Assembly (NCBI GenBank): GCA_003506435.1
Contig: DOAQ01000019.1
Coordinates: 186,001-250,000 of the forward strand
DNA length: 64,000 bases
Source: Prolixibacteraceae bacterium
GTDB lineage: Bacteria > Bacteroidota > Bacteroidia > Bacteroidales > Prolixibacteraceae
Direction: 5' to 3'
The position numbers were made by a program, and so were the translations under genes. Each line of letters starts with the position of its first letter. The stretch's first letter is position 1. Below, in pieces: positions 26,411-33,389 of the stretch. The notes beneath the pieces were generated by a model, which saw only the letters and a program-made list of their open reading frames with translations, ran no database searches and was not told the origin of the DNA.

Positions 26411-27850
26411 ATGAGTTCAAGAGAATCATCAAGACGTACGTTTTTGAGACAAAGTCTTGCCCTTGGCGCACTGACTGCGTTTCCGGCAATTCTGACAAAA
26501 GCTGTGTCGGGAGCTGAGATGCCCCTGTCGCAACTGGCTGGTGCAGGCGAACGGGTCAACCTTGCCTGTTGCGGAATCGGAAACCGGGGAGGTGAAATTA
26601 TTCAGGCGCTGTACAACACCGGTTTGGCTAACATTGTAGCTCTCTGCGATGTCGACATGGGAGCGCCCCACACATTGAAAGTACTGGAGAAATTTCCGGA
26701 TGTACCGCGTTTTCAGGATTTCAGGGTGATGTTCGATAAAATGGGCAGCCAGATTGAAGCGGTTACCGTTGGCACCCCCGATTTTTCGCATTTCCCGATC
26801 ACCATGCTGGCCATGTCGCTGGGCAAACATGTGTATGTTGAAAAGCCGATGGCCCGCACATTCAACGAGGTTGAACTGATGATGAAAGGCGCGGAAAAGT
26901 ACAAAGTAGTGACCCAGATGGGCAACCAGGGGCATTCCGAAGGAAATTATTTCCAGTTTAAAACCTGGGTTGAAAAAGGCATCATTAAAGATGTTACCGC
27001 AATTACAGCCCACATGAACGGCAACCGCCGCTGGCACGGGTGGGATCCGAAAATTACCAAATTTCCCGACGGGCAACCTATTCCCGAAACCATGGACTGG
27101 GATACCTGGCTGATGACAGCTCATCACCACGACTACCATAAAGATTACGTAAACGGTCAATGGCGCTGCTGGTACGACTTCGGTATGGGAGCTTTGGGCG
27201 ACTGGGGAGCCCACATTATGGATACAGCCCACCAGTTCCTCGATCTGGGGTTGCCTTACGAAGTAGACCCGGTTAAACTCGACGGACACAATCCGTTCTT
27301 CTTCCCGATGGCCTCAACCCTTTCGTTTAAATTCCCGAAACGCGGAAAAATGCCCCCGCTTGAAATTACCTGGTACGACGGAGTGAAAAATGTTCCTGCT
27401 GTTCCTGAAGGATACGGGGCTTCCGAACTCGATCCCAACATTCCGCCGGCAAGCAACGGAAAGATACAACCTGCCAAACTGAACCCGGGTAAAATAATTT
27501 ACAGTAAGGACCTGATTTTCAAAGGCGGCTCGCATGGAAGCACCTTGTCAATTATTCCGGAAGAAAAAGCAAAGGACATGGAACCGAAATTACCGGAGGT
27601 ACCCAAAAGTCCGTCGAACCACTATGCCAACTTCCTGCTGGCCTGCAAAGGACAGGAAGAAACCCGCTCGCCGTTCTCAGTTGCCGGACCGTTGAGCCAG
27701 GTTTTCAATCTGGGCGTTTTGGCACAGCAGTTGAACACCAAACTGTTGTTCGACCGAAAAACCAAACAAATTACAAACAACAAAGTGGCCAACCAGTTGC
27801 TTGTCGGCACTCCGCCGCGCAAAGGCTGGGAACAATACTATAAACTGTAA
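26411..27850 (+). CDS. Tat-exported Gfo/Idh/MocA-family oxidoreductase
   Basis: A 479-residue NAD(P)-dependent oxidoreductase with an N-terminal twin-arginine signal (SRESSRRTFLRQSLALGALT). The Rossmann fold starts at VNLACCGIGNRGGEIIQALYN, followed by VALCDVD and the catalytic EKPMARTFNE (EKP motif). Tat export of a folded, cofactor-loaded enzyme to the periplasm is inferred. Such proteins usually act on sugars or polyols. The Phe/Trp-rich C-terminal half (QMGNQGHSEGNYFQFK) is typical of the periplasmic Bacteroidota subgroup. The next gene, 6 nt downstream, encodes an exported sugar isomerase-like protein, so the two form an operon for sugar transformation. Confidence 0.88.
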   Translation: MSSRESSRRTFLRQSLALGALTAFPAILTKAVSGAEMPLSQLAGAGERVNLACCGIGNRGGEIIQALYNTGLANIVALCDVDMGAPHTLKVLEKFPDVPRFQDFRVMFDKMGSQIEAVTVGTPDFSHFPITMLAMSLGKHVYVEKPMARTFNEVELMMKGAEKYKVVTQMGNQGHSEGNYFQFKTWVEKGIIKDVTAITAHMNGNRRWHGWDPKITKFPDGQPIPETMDWDTWLMTAHHHDYHKDYVNGQWRCWYDFGMGALGDWGAHIMDTAHQFLDLGLPYEVDPVKLDGHNPFFFPMASTLSFKFPKRGKMPPLEITWYDGVKNVPAVPEGYGASELDPNIPPASNGKIQPAKLNPGKIIYSKDLIFKGGSHGSTLSIIPEEKAKDMEPKLPEVPKSPSNHYANFLLACKGQEETRSPFSVAGPLSQVFNLGVLAQQLNTKLLFDRKTKQITNNKVANQLLVGTPPRKGWEQYYKL

Positions 27851-27856
27851 AACAAC

Positions 27857-28693
27857 ATGAAGAAAAAATCTGTTTTATTACTGGCGGGCATTTTCGCCAT
27901 TCTTTTAGCAAGCGCACAGGAGAAGCGTCCCGACCCGCAACCCGCTCCCGAAACCGGGGAGAAATTCAGGGTGGGCATGGCCGGATATACTTTTGTAAAA
28001 TTCGATCTCGACAAAACACTGGAAACCATGCAGCGCGCCGATGTGCATTACCTGTGCATCAAGGATTTTCATCTGCCAATGAACAGCACCGACGAGCAAA
28101 TCGCTGCATTTCATGCCAAATTAAAAGAAAAAGGGGTTACCGGATATGCCGTTGGCCCGATCTACATGAAATCGGAAGCCGATATTGACCGCGCATTTGA
28201 CTATGCAAAACGGGTTGGGGTGAAACTCATAGTAGGTGTCCCCAACTACGAATTACTACCGTATGTCGATAAAAAAGTGAAGGAATACGGGTTCAACTAT
28301 GCAATCCACCTGCACGGCCCGGATATTAAAACATATCCCGATGCCGATGATGTATGGGACCATGTAAAAGACCTGGACCCCCGCATCGGGATGTGCCTTG
28401 ATGTTGGTCACGACACGCGTAACGGGAAAGACCCGGTTGCCGACCTGAAAAAATACCACAGCCGCGTATTCGATGTACATATTAAAGATGTAACCGGGAA
28501 TACCAGGCTGGGCTATTCCGTTGAGGTTGGCCGGGGCATTATCGATTTCCCCGCATTTGTTAAAATGCTTCGGAAAGTAGGCTATACCGGCGTTTGCAGT
28601 CTGGAACACGAACGCAACATGGACAATCCGTTTATGGGAATTGCCGAATCGATTGGCTATTTCAGGGGAGTGATCCGCACCACAAAGGAATAA
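27857..28693 (+). CDS. Exported sugar phosphate isomerase/epimerase (xylose isomerase-like TIM barrel)
   Basis: A 278-residue protein with a signal peptide (MKKKSVLLLAGIFAILLASA) followed by an AP-endonuclease-2/xylose-isomerase-type TIM barrel. CLDVGHDTRNGKDP and VFDVHIKDVTGN hold the metal-binding His/Asp residues, and YTGVCSLEHERNMDNPFMGI carries the conserved Glu. Export together with the preceding Tat-type oxidoreductase suggests an extracytoplasmic sugar conversion step. The spacing of 6 nt supports one transcript. A strong palindromic terminator follows 28 nt downstream. Confidence 0.85.
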   Translation: MKKKSVLLLAGIFAILLASAQEKRPDPQPAPETGEKFRVGMAGYTFVKFDLDKTLETMQRADVHYLCIKDFHLPMNSTDEQIAAFHAKLKEKGVTGYAVGPIYMKSEADIDRAFDYAKRVGVKLIVGVPNYELLPYVDKKVKEYGFNYAIHLHGPDIKTYPDADDVWDHVKDLDPRIGMCLDVGHDTRNGKDPVADLKKYHSRVFDVHIKDVTGNTRLGYSVEVGRGIIDFPAFVKMLRKVGYTGVCSLEHERNMDNPFMGIAESIGYFRGVIRTTKE

Positions 28694-28721
28694 GCATTTT
28701 AAGGATTCTATTTTTTATATA

Positions 28722-28757
28722 AACTGATCCGGTGAATTCGAATTCATCGGATCAGTT
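28722..28757 (+). terminator. Long palindromic terminator
   Basis: An 18-bp stem runs from AACTGATCCG to CGGATCAGTT with central TGAATTCGAATTCA and one G-T wobble. It is followed by GGTTTTCC. It marks the end of the upstream operon and the left edge of the accessory island. Confidence 0.8.
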
Positions 28758-28867
28758 GGTTTTCCACCCCACTTTATCACCAAGCAGATTGTATTTAACG
28801 AGGAATTTCATGCGTTTCACAAACGGGATTGGCCATTTAACCGATTCATACTGTTGTTAAACCGGCG

Positions 28868-28970
28868 ACTATTGCCTGTTCACGAACGGTTCCAGCCTTC
28901 TCACGAAGCATTATAGCCTTCTCACAGAGCATTATAGTCTTCTCACTAAGCATTATAGTCTTCTCACGGG
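28868..28970. repeat. Five-unit 21-bp tandem array
   Basis: The block TTCTCAC (first copy TGTTCAC) recurs at 28877, 28898, 28919, 28940 and 28961, exactly 21 bp apart. The best conserved units read GCATTATAGTCTTCTCAC plus three variable bases. The array is of different sequence from, but has the same period as, the array at 31231-31482. Confidence 0.85.
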
Positions 28971-29058
28971 CTCTTTCATCCGGCTGAAAGGTCCGTGAAA
29001 AGACTGAAATGAACTGAAAGATCGTTTGCCTGATAAACGGGACATTAAAATGCTAAAA

Positions 29059-29066
29059 TAAATTTG
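29059..29066 (+). promoter_or_regulatory. Candidate -7 box TAAATTTG
   Basis: A perfect TAnnTTTG match lies about 115 nt upstream of the candidate non-coding RNA stem. The nearest TTTG (29025-29028) is 30 nt away, more than the usual spacing, so support is weak. Confidence 0.3.
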
Positions 29067-29181
29067 TTTAATAGAAATGGAAGATAAAAAAAGTACTAAG
29101 TTTATGGTGATATTTTCAAGTTGCCGCCAAGTGTAAAAAAGACAGTACATTTATGATAAGTTTTAATAAAATATAAAATTT

Positions 29182-29520
29182 AAGGGGACAGATGAGATGG
29201 CTGGAACAATACGTTTAGCCCAATTCTACCACGCTAGAATATACGCTAGCTGGAAAGGCAAATACCAATTTCCAAATGATTCAATAGAATTAATGAGGAA
29301 ACTGTTGTTAACAATGCTATCATTGGCATTGTTCGCCTGAAATTGTGTCTGCTGGATTGCTTCATAAGCATGTTAATTGTGTTTAATGATGTTGATACAA
29401 AGGTGACAATTTCTATACCTAGATAGAGTAGCGTAGCCCAACTCTTAAAAGAGGGAAAGCTTCGGGGTTTTGCGACCCGAGCATTGTATGTTCTAAACCT
29501 GCTGCTTAACCTGTCCCCTT
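29182..29520 (+). ncRNA. Candidate DRT-type structured RNA upstream of reverse transcriptase
   Basis: About 340 nt without a convincing gene, closed by a perfect 10-bp terminal stem: AAGGGGACAG (29182-29191) pairs with CTGTCCCCTT (29511-29520), and the reverse transcriptase ATG follows 9 nt later. Inner hairpins are visible: ATTCTA/TAGAAT (29223-29240), GCTAG/CTAGC (29233-29250, an alternative to the former), AACAATGC/GCATTGTT (29310-29333), CTCT-TAAA-AGAG (29442-29453) and GC-TCGGG/CCCGA-GC (29459-29482). DRT2 and DRT9 reverse transcriptases are known to use an RNA encoded directly upstream as template and scaffold; assignment here rests on position and folding only. Confidence 0.6.
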
Positions 29521-29529
29521 TCTATTTTT

Positions 29530-31101
29530 ATGGAAAAGTTAGAAGAATGGTTTAAAATTAAGAAGTACCCTCATATAGGTAAACCAATTACAATTAAAGA
29601 TTATAATTGGGTAAGAAACTATGTGAATAATGCTCAGAAAATAAGAACACATAGTTTCCTCCCTCTTATTCATAAAACTATTGTTAAAAGAAAATTTCGC
29701 TCAGACAAAGAGACTAATTTAAAAAATCCGAGTGGAAAAAGGCAACGAAAAAAATATGATCCAAAAATTAGAGATACATTTTTTGCTTCACATTTGGACT
29801 CAATAATTTTTTCAAAATACAATTATGTATTAACAGAAAAATACGAAAAGTATATAAAGGATAAGCCATTCAATGAGTCAATTGTCGCCTATAGAAAAAT
29901 TCCTCTTATTCCCGGTAAAAAAGGGAATAAGTGCAATATTGATTTCGCAAAATCAGTTTTCGATTTTATTAAATCAAACAATAATGAAAAACTTACAGTG
30001 ATTGTCGCTGATATAAGTTCCTTCTTCGACAATTTAAACCACAAAATATTAAAGAAAAAATGGGCGGAAGTTTTACAAATGAAAACATTGCCACCTGATC
30101 ATTATAATATTTTCAAAGCAATAACAAACATAAAGTACATTGAATCACAACAATTATTCGAGTCATATGACAAAACGATGATTGTCGAGCGAGGTGTTGC
30201 AAACTCTTCTTCAAGAAAAGAGTATGTCAGAAAAAAGATAAATGACTCAAAATTTTTCAAAGAAAAGAATGCCGTATCGTATTGCGATAAAGATGAGTTC
30301 TTAAAGAACAATTTAAAACTCATAATATCAAAGAAAAATGAAAGAGGCATTCCTCAAGGAAGTCCCATAAGCGCGACATTGGCAAATATTTACATGCTAG
30401 ATTTTGACAGTGAAATATTTAATTATATTGGAAATACCGGAGGCTTTTACCAACGTTATTGCGATGATCTTATAATCGTTATTAATCGAAAGTTTGAAGA
30501 TGAAATTTTAAAGACACTTAATGATACAATTAAATCGGTAGATCTTCCATTAGCTCCGGAGAAAACAAAATTGTATCATTTTGAAAATGTGAATCTTGTT
30601 TTTACTGGTTTTGCAATTGATCTTGTCACTAAAGAAGTTATTAGCAACAAACCGCTCGAATATTTAGGTTTTTCATTTGATGGTAAAAGAGTTCTTATAA
30701 AAACTCCCGGTTTTTCTAAATTTTATCGCTCAATGAAAGGGGCATTCAATAGAGCAACTTATAGTGCGATATTTGGTCAAAATGCAGACAATAGACTTTT
30801 CAAAAAACGCTTATATAAAAGATTCACTTTTCGAGGTGCCAAAAGAAAATTACTCTATAGACAATCAAAAGAAAATCCCAACATATACGAAAAAACTAAA
30901 AAATATGACTGGGGTAATTATTTGAGTTATGTCTACAAAGCAAATGAAACTATGAAAACAATTAATGAGAATGATGATGTAAAAAGACAAGCTCGCAAAC
31001 TATGGCATAGATTTCATAAGTTGATAATAGAAAGTGAACAAACAATAAAAAATAAAACACCAGGTGGTAGTCGAGTAGGTAAAGGGGAGTTTCACCCCTA
31101 A
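29530..31101 (+). CDS. Defence-type reverse transcriptase (UG/DRT, probably DRT2-like)
   Basis: A 523-residue reverse transcriptase. Motifs run in order: catalytic Asp161 in VIVADISSFFDNLNHKIL, RT4 GIPQGSPISATLANIYM (273-289), RT5 YQRYCDDLIIVI with Tyr310-Cys311-Asp312-Asp313, and LEYLGFSFDG (377-386). The N-terminal region (KKYPHIGKPI, HSFLPLIHKT, FFASHLDSIIFSKY, GNKCNIDFA) agrees with my recollection of the UG2/DRT2 class, whose active site is also YCDD. There is no maturase or HNH domain as in group II introns and no DGR signature. Base composition is clearly AT-richer than that of neighbouring genes, pointing to transfer. The last dozen residues are read through an antisense group II intron remnant, so the C-terminus may not be original. 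DRT9 or another UG class is the main alternative. Confidence 0.75.
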   Translation: MEKLEEWFKIKKYPHIGKPITIKDYNWVRNYVNNAQKIRTHSFLPLIHKTIVKRKFRSDKETNLKNPSGKRQRKKYDPKIRDTFFASHLDSIIFSKYNYVLTEKYEKYIKDKPFNESIVAYRKIPLIPGKKGNKCNIDFAKSVFDFIKSNNNEKLTVIVADISSFFDNLNHKILKKKWAEVLQMKTLPPDHYNIFKAITNIKYIESQQLFESYDKTMIVERGVANSSSRKEYVRKKINDSKFFKEKNAVSYCDKDEFLKNNLKLIISKKNERGIPQGSPISATLANIYMLDFDSEIFNYIGNTGGFYQRYCDDLIIVINRKFEDEILKTLNDTIKSVDLPLAPEKTKLYHFENVNLVFTGFAIDLVTKEVISNKPLEYLGFSFDGKRVLIKTPGFSKFYRSMKGAFNRATYSAIFGQNADNRLFKKRLYKRFTFRGAKRKLLYRQSKENPNIYEKTKKYDWGNYLSYVYKANETMKTINENDDVKRQARKLWHRFHKLIIESEQTIKNKTPGGSRVGKGEFHP

Positions 31102-31140
31102 ACCTCTCTCAGAACCGTACATGAACCTCTTGATTCAACT
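31067..31140 (-). mobile_element. Degenerate group II intron 3' end (domains V/VI)
   Basis: On the minus strand the sequence reads GAATC-AAGA-GGTTCATGTACGGTTCTGAG, then AGGGG-TGAAACT-CCCCT, then TACCTACTCGACTAC, which follows the layout of group II intron domain V, domain VI and 3' splice end. The 5' half of the lower domain V stem no longer pairs and the GNRA loop is AAGA, so it is not functional. No intron-encoded protein is present upstream on that strand. It overlaps the 3' end of the reverse transcriptase gene in antisense. Confidence 0.6.
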
Positions 31141-31230
31141 TACCCCTCGTTTGAGCTTTAGCGGTAACGAAGGGGTTTGCAAATTCTCGTCTGCGACGAG
31201 TTAATCAAAAACCTAAAGAAGATTACGAAC
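31141..31230. other. Short non-coding stretch between intron remnant and 21-bp array
   Basis: It contains CCCCTCG and CGAAGGGG arms that could pair, and TCTCGTCTGCGACGAG, a small hairpin (31185-31200). Nothing coding was seen. Confidence 0.4.
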
Positions 31231-31482
31231 TGTTTAGTACGTGATCGCACCCCGCAGGTGAGATATTCCATCTCTGCGATGCGTTATCGTACCTTCGCGG
31301 TGCGTTATCCCACCGTTTTGATGCGTTATCGCACCAAATCGGTGCGATTGTCCACCAAATTGCTAAGTGGACGTTGCAATTTAGTGCGATCACGCACCAA
31401 TTTGCTAAGTGGACATTGCAATTTGGTGCGATCACGCACCCCAGCGGTGCGTTGTCGCACCAATCAGGTGCGATTGTCCTTT
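31231..31482. repeat. Twelve-unit 21-bp minisatellite with palindromic cores
   Basis: Twelve consecutive units keep an exact 21-bp register. Typical units are five variable bases plus GGTGCGTTATCGCACC or GGTGCGATCACGCACC, in which GGTGCG and CGCACC pair. Two units (31357-31377 and 31399-31419) have a different core, GCTAAGTGGAC(G/A)TTGC, alternating with the normal one. In one forward frame it would read as seven-residue repeats (V/M-R-x-R-T), but there is no suitable start codon. Confidence 0.9.
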
Positions 31483-32054
31483 GCCAATAAAATATTTGCA
31501 GGCTTAAAGTCTCCCCGCTTGGGGAGATTTAGAGGGGTCTCATTGCATCAGAAGTTACTGTCACTTCTTAGGTTTTTTGGATAGTGGTGTGCGATGAGAT
31601 TCCGGCCTGCGCCGGAATGACAAAATAAAGGGAGGAATGGCAGAAAAGATGGGGCTGTTCCTATGTGTGTCTATGTGTCTATGTGGTTCACCGGCTGTTA
31701 AAAGGGAATCAACCACCTCCCCCTTCGTTCCTCGGGTACTCCTCCTGTCCAGGAGGAGAAATTTTGGGCAGTGACAATTTGGAAAGCCTGGTGGTTCTTC
31801 GCTGCCGCAACTTGCTTCTGTTTCCCCTCCTTTTTTAGGAGAGCTTATCCCGGAAAACGGGAGGTGTCCCGGTCCCAACCGGGACGGGGTGGTTGTAATT
31901 CCTTTCTCTTTGATAAATAGAAAATTACATCTTTAGCTTGACGGCTATGCCTTAAAGGAAGTTGGGGGTAAAAAATACGACAATAAATAGCTTCCATTAC
32001 TTACAGCGAACGACACGCAAAAAAATCTGTTGGAAAAATCGCAAAAAGAATTGC
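31483..32054. other. Cluster of REP-like palindromes, no gene
   Basis: Three separate hairpins of dispersed-repeat type occur: TCTCCCC-GCTT-GGGGAGA (31510-31527), ATTCCGGC-CTGC-GCCGGAAT (31599-31618) and GTCCCGGT-CCCA-ACCGGGAC (31866-31885). A short CTATGTGT tandem repeat lies at about 31660-31683. Open frames across this region are low-complexity translations of the repeats and are not considered genes. Confidence 0.7.
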
Positions 32055-32096
32055 GTAGTTAAATAACTACATTTATATTTGTAGTCAAATAACTAC
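32051..32096 (+). promoter_or_regulatory. Promoter with duplicated ArsR-type operator
   Basis: A perfect -7 box TATATTTG (32074-32081) with TTG (32051-32053) 20 nt upstream forms the promoter. The perfect palindrome GTAGTTAAATAACTAC (32055-32070) lies between the boxes, and a one-mismatch copy GTAGTCAAATAACTAC (32081-32096) overlaps the end of the -7 box, the two copies being 26 bp apart. This fits repression by the ArsR-family regulator encoded 97 nt downstream. Confidence 0.7.
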
Positions 32097-32099
32097 ACA

Positions 32100-32163
32100 A
32101 TGGAATAGTCATGGTTTATGAACGTTAATCGTAAATAAATGTTTCTAATTATGGCTATTCCAT
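32100..32163. repeat. Dispersed inverted-repeat element, copy 1
   Basis: ATGGAATAGTCAT (32100-32112) and ATGGCTATTCCAT (32151-32163) are inverted with one mismatch around about 38 nt. A second copy with the same arms occurs at 58414-58476. This copy lies in the predicted leader of the ArsR operon. Confidence 0.65.
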
Positions 32164-32192
32164 CTGGCTATTAAAAATTAAATTGTATACAG

Positions 32193-32522
32193 ATGAATTT
32201 AAGACGCGACGTATTTCAAGCCATAGCAGACCCGACAAGAAGGGCTATACTAATGTTGGTTGCTTCTCAATCAATGACAGCCGGAGCGATTGCCTCAAAC
32301 TTTGACACAGCAAGACCGACCGTTTCAAAACACCTGCAAATACTCACCGAGTGCGAATTGCTTGGACAGGAGCAAAATGGCAGAGAAATTTACTATCACC
32401 TGAATCCTCAAAAGATTAAAGAAATAGCCGACTTTATTGAACCATTCCGCAAAATGTGGGATGACCGGTTTAATAAATTGGAAGCCATAATGAAAGAATA
32501 CAAATCAGAAAAAACAGAATAG
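32193..32522 (+). CDS. ArsR/SmtB-family transcriptional regulator
   Basis: A 109-residue winged-helix repressor. FQAIADPTRRAILMLVASQS is the typical N-terminal helix pair, and AIASNFDTARPTVSKHLQIL is the recognition helix. No metal-binding CxC motif is present, so it does not look like a metal sensor; it belongs with the group that regulates AHSA1/SRPBCC genes. The next gene, 1 nt downstream, is such an SRPBCC protein. Two palindromic operators upstream suggest autoregulation. Confidence 0.9.
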   Translation: MNLRRDVFQAIADPTRRAILMLVASQSMTAGAIASNFDTARPTVSKHLQILTECELLGQEQNGREIYYHLNPQKIKEIADFIEPFRKMWDDRFNKLEAIMKEYKSEKTE

Positions 32523-32523
32523 T

Positions 32524-33000
32524 ATGGAACGAAAAACAAAAGTTCATGCCGAAGACGGCAAACAGGAAATCGTGATTACAAGGGAATTTGATTTGCCATT
32601 GGAAATCCTTTTTAAAGCATATATAGAGCCCGAAATTATTGAACAATGGATGGGAACGAAAGTGCTGAAATTGGAGAACAAAAAGCACGGTGGTTGGCAG
32701 TTTGAAACATCGGATGCACAGGGAAACGTGGTATTTCGGGCCAATGGGGTAATCCACGAGTTTGTTCTGAACCGGAAAATCACACGGACATTAGAAATGG
32801 AGAATACGCCTTTTCCCGTACAGCTTGAGTTCTTCGAATTTGAAAAACTCACCGACGACACCAGTAAACTCAACATGCACATCGTATTTCGATCGGTTGC
32901 AGACAGAGACCAATTACTGAAGATGCCTTTTGCTCAAGGTATAAATATGGCACATAACCGGTTACAAGACATCGTAAGCAAATTAAAATACATAGTATGA
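32524..33000 (+). CDS. SRPBCC (AHSA1-like) domain protein
   Basis: A 158-residue START-like ligand-binding protein. EIVITREFDLPLEILFKAYIEPEIIEQWM is broken up as in the Aha1-C/AHSA1 family, with GGWQFETSDAQGNVVFRANG and a long C-terminal helix following. The typical partner is an ArsR regulator, found 1 nt upstream. It ends with ATGA overlapping the DoxX start, so it is translationally coupled. Ligand and role are unknown. Confidence 0.87.
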   Translation: MERKTKVHAEDGKQEIVITREFDLPLEILFKAYIEPEIIEQWMGTKVLKLENKKHGGWQFETSDAQGNVVFRANGVIHEFVLNRKITRTLEMENTPFPVQLEFFEFEKLTDDTSKLNMHIVFRSVADRDQLLKMPFAQGINMAHNRLQDIVSKLKYIV

Positions 33001-33380
33001 AGAAGAGAAATAAAATTATCTATTGGGCCGCCACTGTCTTTCTTGCCGTTGGAATGCTGGCAGGAGGAGTTCAGCAATTGTTGCAAATAGGAGGCTATGT
33101 TGAAATTGTTGGTAATCTGGGGTATCCGTTATATTTGTTGTCGATCCTCGGCGCCTGGAAAATTTTGGGAGTTGTGGCAATCCTTGTTCCAAAATTTACT
33201 TTAGTGAAGGAATGGGCTTATGCAGGTTTCTTCTTTGCCATGTCCGGAGCAGCAATTTCACATATTGTAGTGAGCCATTCGGTGAATGAAGCATTTCCTT
33301 CGCTGGTACTTCTGATTGTAACGGTAGTATCGTGGTATTTCCGGCCTGCCGACAGGAAAATCATTTCAGTAAGTCAATAA
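32997..33380 (+). CDS. DoxX-like membrane protein
   Basis: A 127-residue protein with four hydrophobic helices (about 7-25, 45-65, 72-92 and 98-118). The pattern VGMLAGGVQQLLQIGGYVEI and GYPLYLLSILGAWKILGVVAI is typical of DoxX-like (DUF1634/DoxX_2) proteins found in ArsR-SRPBCC operons. It starts with ATG overlapping the stop of the SRPBCC gene. Its role is unclear. Confidence 0.85.
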   Translation: MKKRNKIIYWAATVFLAVGMLAGGVQQLLQIGGYVEIVGNLGYPLYLLSILGAWKILGVVAILVPKFTLVKEWAYAGFFFAMSGAAISHIVVSHSVNEAFPSLVLLIVTVVSWYFRPADRKIISVSQ

Positions 33381-33389
33381 TATAAAAGT

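Larger units (their letters stand above)
28758..29181. other. Non-coding left flank of the reverse transcriptase locus
   Basis: No gene was recognised here. The region contains a five-unit array with 21-bp period (28868-28970), then AT-rich sequence with a TAAATTTG -7 box (29059-29066) and TAAGTTTT (29157-29164, one mismatch) ahead of the candidate non-coding RNA. Confidence 0.5.

Noticed and set aside
29530..31101. Group II intron maturase or DGR reverse transcriptase
   Set aside because: No maturase/X or HNH domain and no intron 5' end; the RT4 motif is GIPQGSP rather than the DGR type, and no template/variable repeat pair was seen.
31231..31482. CRISPR array
   Set aside because: Units are contiguous with only five variable bases, the cores vary, and no cas genes are near.
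31177..31584. 135-residue open frame with seven-residue repeats across the 21-bp array
   Set aside because: It needs a TTG start inside non-coding sequence and the repeats are explained by the 21-bp DNA period; 21 is a multiple of three, so an open frame is expected.
31561..31878. 105-residue frame on the minus strand
   Set aside because: It is a translation of REP-like palindromes (wording such as SFRRRPESH is typical of such repeats) with no start signal.
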